Source of the DNA: Bradyrhizobium sp. 149
GTDB lineage: Bacteria > Pseudomonadota > Alphaproteobacteria > Rhizobiales > Xanthobacteraceae
Length of the DNA: 64,000 bases
NCBI RefSeq assembly: GCF_023073915.1
Contig: NZ_JADPKK010000019.1
Location: 124,001 to 188,000 of the forward strand
Reading direction: 5' to 3'
The notes beneath the pieces are model-generated. The model was not told where the DNA came from. It did not search any database and saw nothing but the letters and a program-made list of their open reading frames with translations. Both the position numbers and the translations under genes were made by a program. Numbering within the stretch: the first letter of the stretch is position 1; each line of letters opens with the position of its first letter. Below are positions 63,394-64,000 of the stretch, piece after piece.

Positions 63394-64000
63394 GTGAGGC
63401 CAGGCATTGGCATCATCGGAACGGGCATGGTCGGCCAGATGTGCCACCTCGCCAATTTCGTCGCCAATCCCACCTGCCGCGTTGTCGCGATCGCCGATCT
63501 CCGGCCTGATCTCGCCGCCGCAGCGGCGCAAAAATTCGACGTCGCGCGGATCTACGGCACGCACCGGGAACTACTGGCGGACAGCGAGGTGTCCGCCGTC
63601 GTCGTGGTGACGAAGCGTCGCGCCACCGGTCCGATCGTGCTGGATGCGTTGAACAGCGGCCGCCACGTACTGTCGGAAAAGCCGATGGCCTACACCACGG
63701 CTCAGGCCGTTTCACTGGCCGAGGCGGCGCGGCGGCAAAACCTCGTCTACAGCATCGGCTATATGAAGCGTCACGACGCCGGGGTGGCGCGCGCGATAGC
63801 CGAGTTGACGCGCATTCGAGCAGATCATTCGCTTGGACGCATTATCGGCGCGCGAGGCTGGTGCTACGGCGGCAGCACTGGCTGGTCGCAGGACAACTTC
63901 GTCATGACCGGCGAAGCGCGGCCGGACGGGCTCGAGCTCTGGCAGGATGGGCCCGACTGGATGCCGGGCGCGATGCGACCCGGCTACGACAATTTTCTGA
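63394..64000 (+). CDS. Gfo/Idh/MocA-family oxidoreductase, N-terminal part (runs off window)
   Basis: NAD(P)-dependent sugar dehydrogenase-like protein; 202 codons are visible and the gene continues past 64000. Rossmann motif GIGIIGTGMVGQM is at residues 4-16, followed by VVAIADLRPDLAAAAAQKF, the conserved EKP motif in HVLSEKPMAYTTAQA (about 91-105), and YSIGYMKRHDAGV. It starts at GTG 63394, 3 bp after the preceding stop. It likely oxidises or reduces a nucleotide sugar in the cluster's pathway. Confidence 0.85.
   Translation, partial: MRPGIGIIGTGMVGQMCHLANFVANPTCRVVAIADLRPDLAAAAAQKFDVARIYGTHRELLADSEVSAVVVVTKRRATGPIVLDALNSGRHVLSEKPMAYTTAQAVSLAEAARRQNLVYSIGYMKRHDAGVARAIAELTRIRADHSLGRIIGARGWCYGGSTGWSQDNFVMTGEARPDGLELWQDGPDWMPGAMRPGYDNFL

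Noticed and set aside
44654-64000. Recent genomic island with integrase or tRNA boundary
   Set aside because: No integrase, transposase, direct repeat or tRNA boundary is visible; codon pattern looks like the rest of the window, and the right end is outside it.

Overview
The window reads as chromosomal DNA of a high-GC alphaproteobacterium, most likely Bradyrhizobium or a close relative (Nitrobacteraceae). This is inferred from three things: the gene order of the ribosomal superoperon (no rpmJ, no rpsD beside rpoA, tuf directly before rpsJ), CTTGAC-type promoters, and two intergenic palindromes (about 3925 and 11175) that resemble elements I remember as dispersed in Bradyrhizobium genomes. 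No transposase, integrase, tRNA, rRNA or CRISPR array was found.

Layout. (1) 1-5195 is a mixed metabolic edge: the end of an OprO/OprP-type porin, an HxlR-type regulator divergent from a zinc-type alcohol dehydrogenase-like reductase, an orphan Bug-type periplasmic binding protein, and an SDR/DUF1330 pair. (2) 5196-24570, all on the minus strand, is the str-S10-spc-alpha superoperon in transcription order: rpsL-rpsG-fusA-tuf, rpsJ-rplCDWB-rpsS-rplV-rpsC-rplP-rpmC-rpsQ, rplNXE-rpsNH-rplFR-rpsE-rpmD-rplO-secY-adk, rpsMK-rpoA-rplQ. It ends at a clear intrinsic terminator at 5196-5229. (3) 25210-30596 is a three-gene island between the str operon and rpoC: an FAD monooxygenase-like protein, an ABC exporter with acidic ends, and a fused FAD amine-oxidase/methyltransferase. 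(4) 30730-44478, minus strand, is secE-nusG-rplK-rplA, a 2-hydroxyacid dehydrogenase, then rplJ-rplL-rpoB-rpoC. A good sigma-70 promoter precedes secE and a terminator follows rpoC.

(5) 44654-64000 is a surface-carbohydrate cluster that runs off the right edge. Its left part (methyltransferase, UPF0104 membrane protein, GmhA-like SIS isomerase) is on the minus strand. A long, tightly packed plus-strand operon starts at 47795. It encodes two extended SDR epimerases, a nucleotidyltransferase-PfkB kinase fusion in the reverse of HldE order, a HAD-like protein, an APH-like kinase, a two-subunit transketolase, two DegT/DnrJ aminotransferases, a 2OG-Fe(II) oxygenase next to an LIC12192-type 'sporadic carbohydrate cluster' protein, methyltransferases, a WbuC-like cupin, a second UPF0104 protein and a Gfo/Idh/MocA oxidoreductase.

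The most interesting reading is that region 5 makes an unusual, probably chain-extended, amino- and methyl-decorated sugar. Transketolase could build a higher ketose phosphate. The SIS isomerase, kinase/nucleotidyltransferase, HAD protein and epimerases parallel the GmhA-HldE-GmhB-HldD heptose route, and the aminotransferases, oxygenase and methyltransferases would then decorate the product. This is inference from families and clustering. The sugar itself cannot be read from the sequence.
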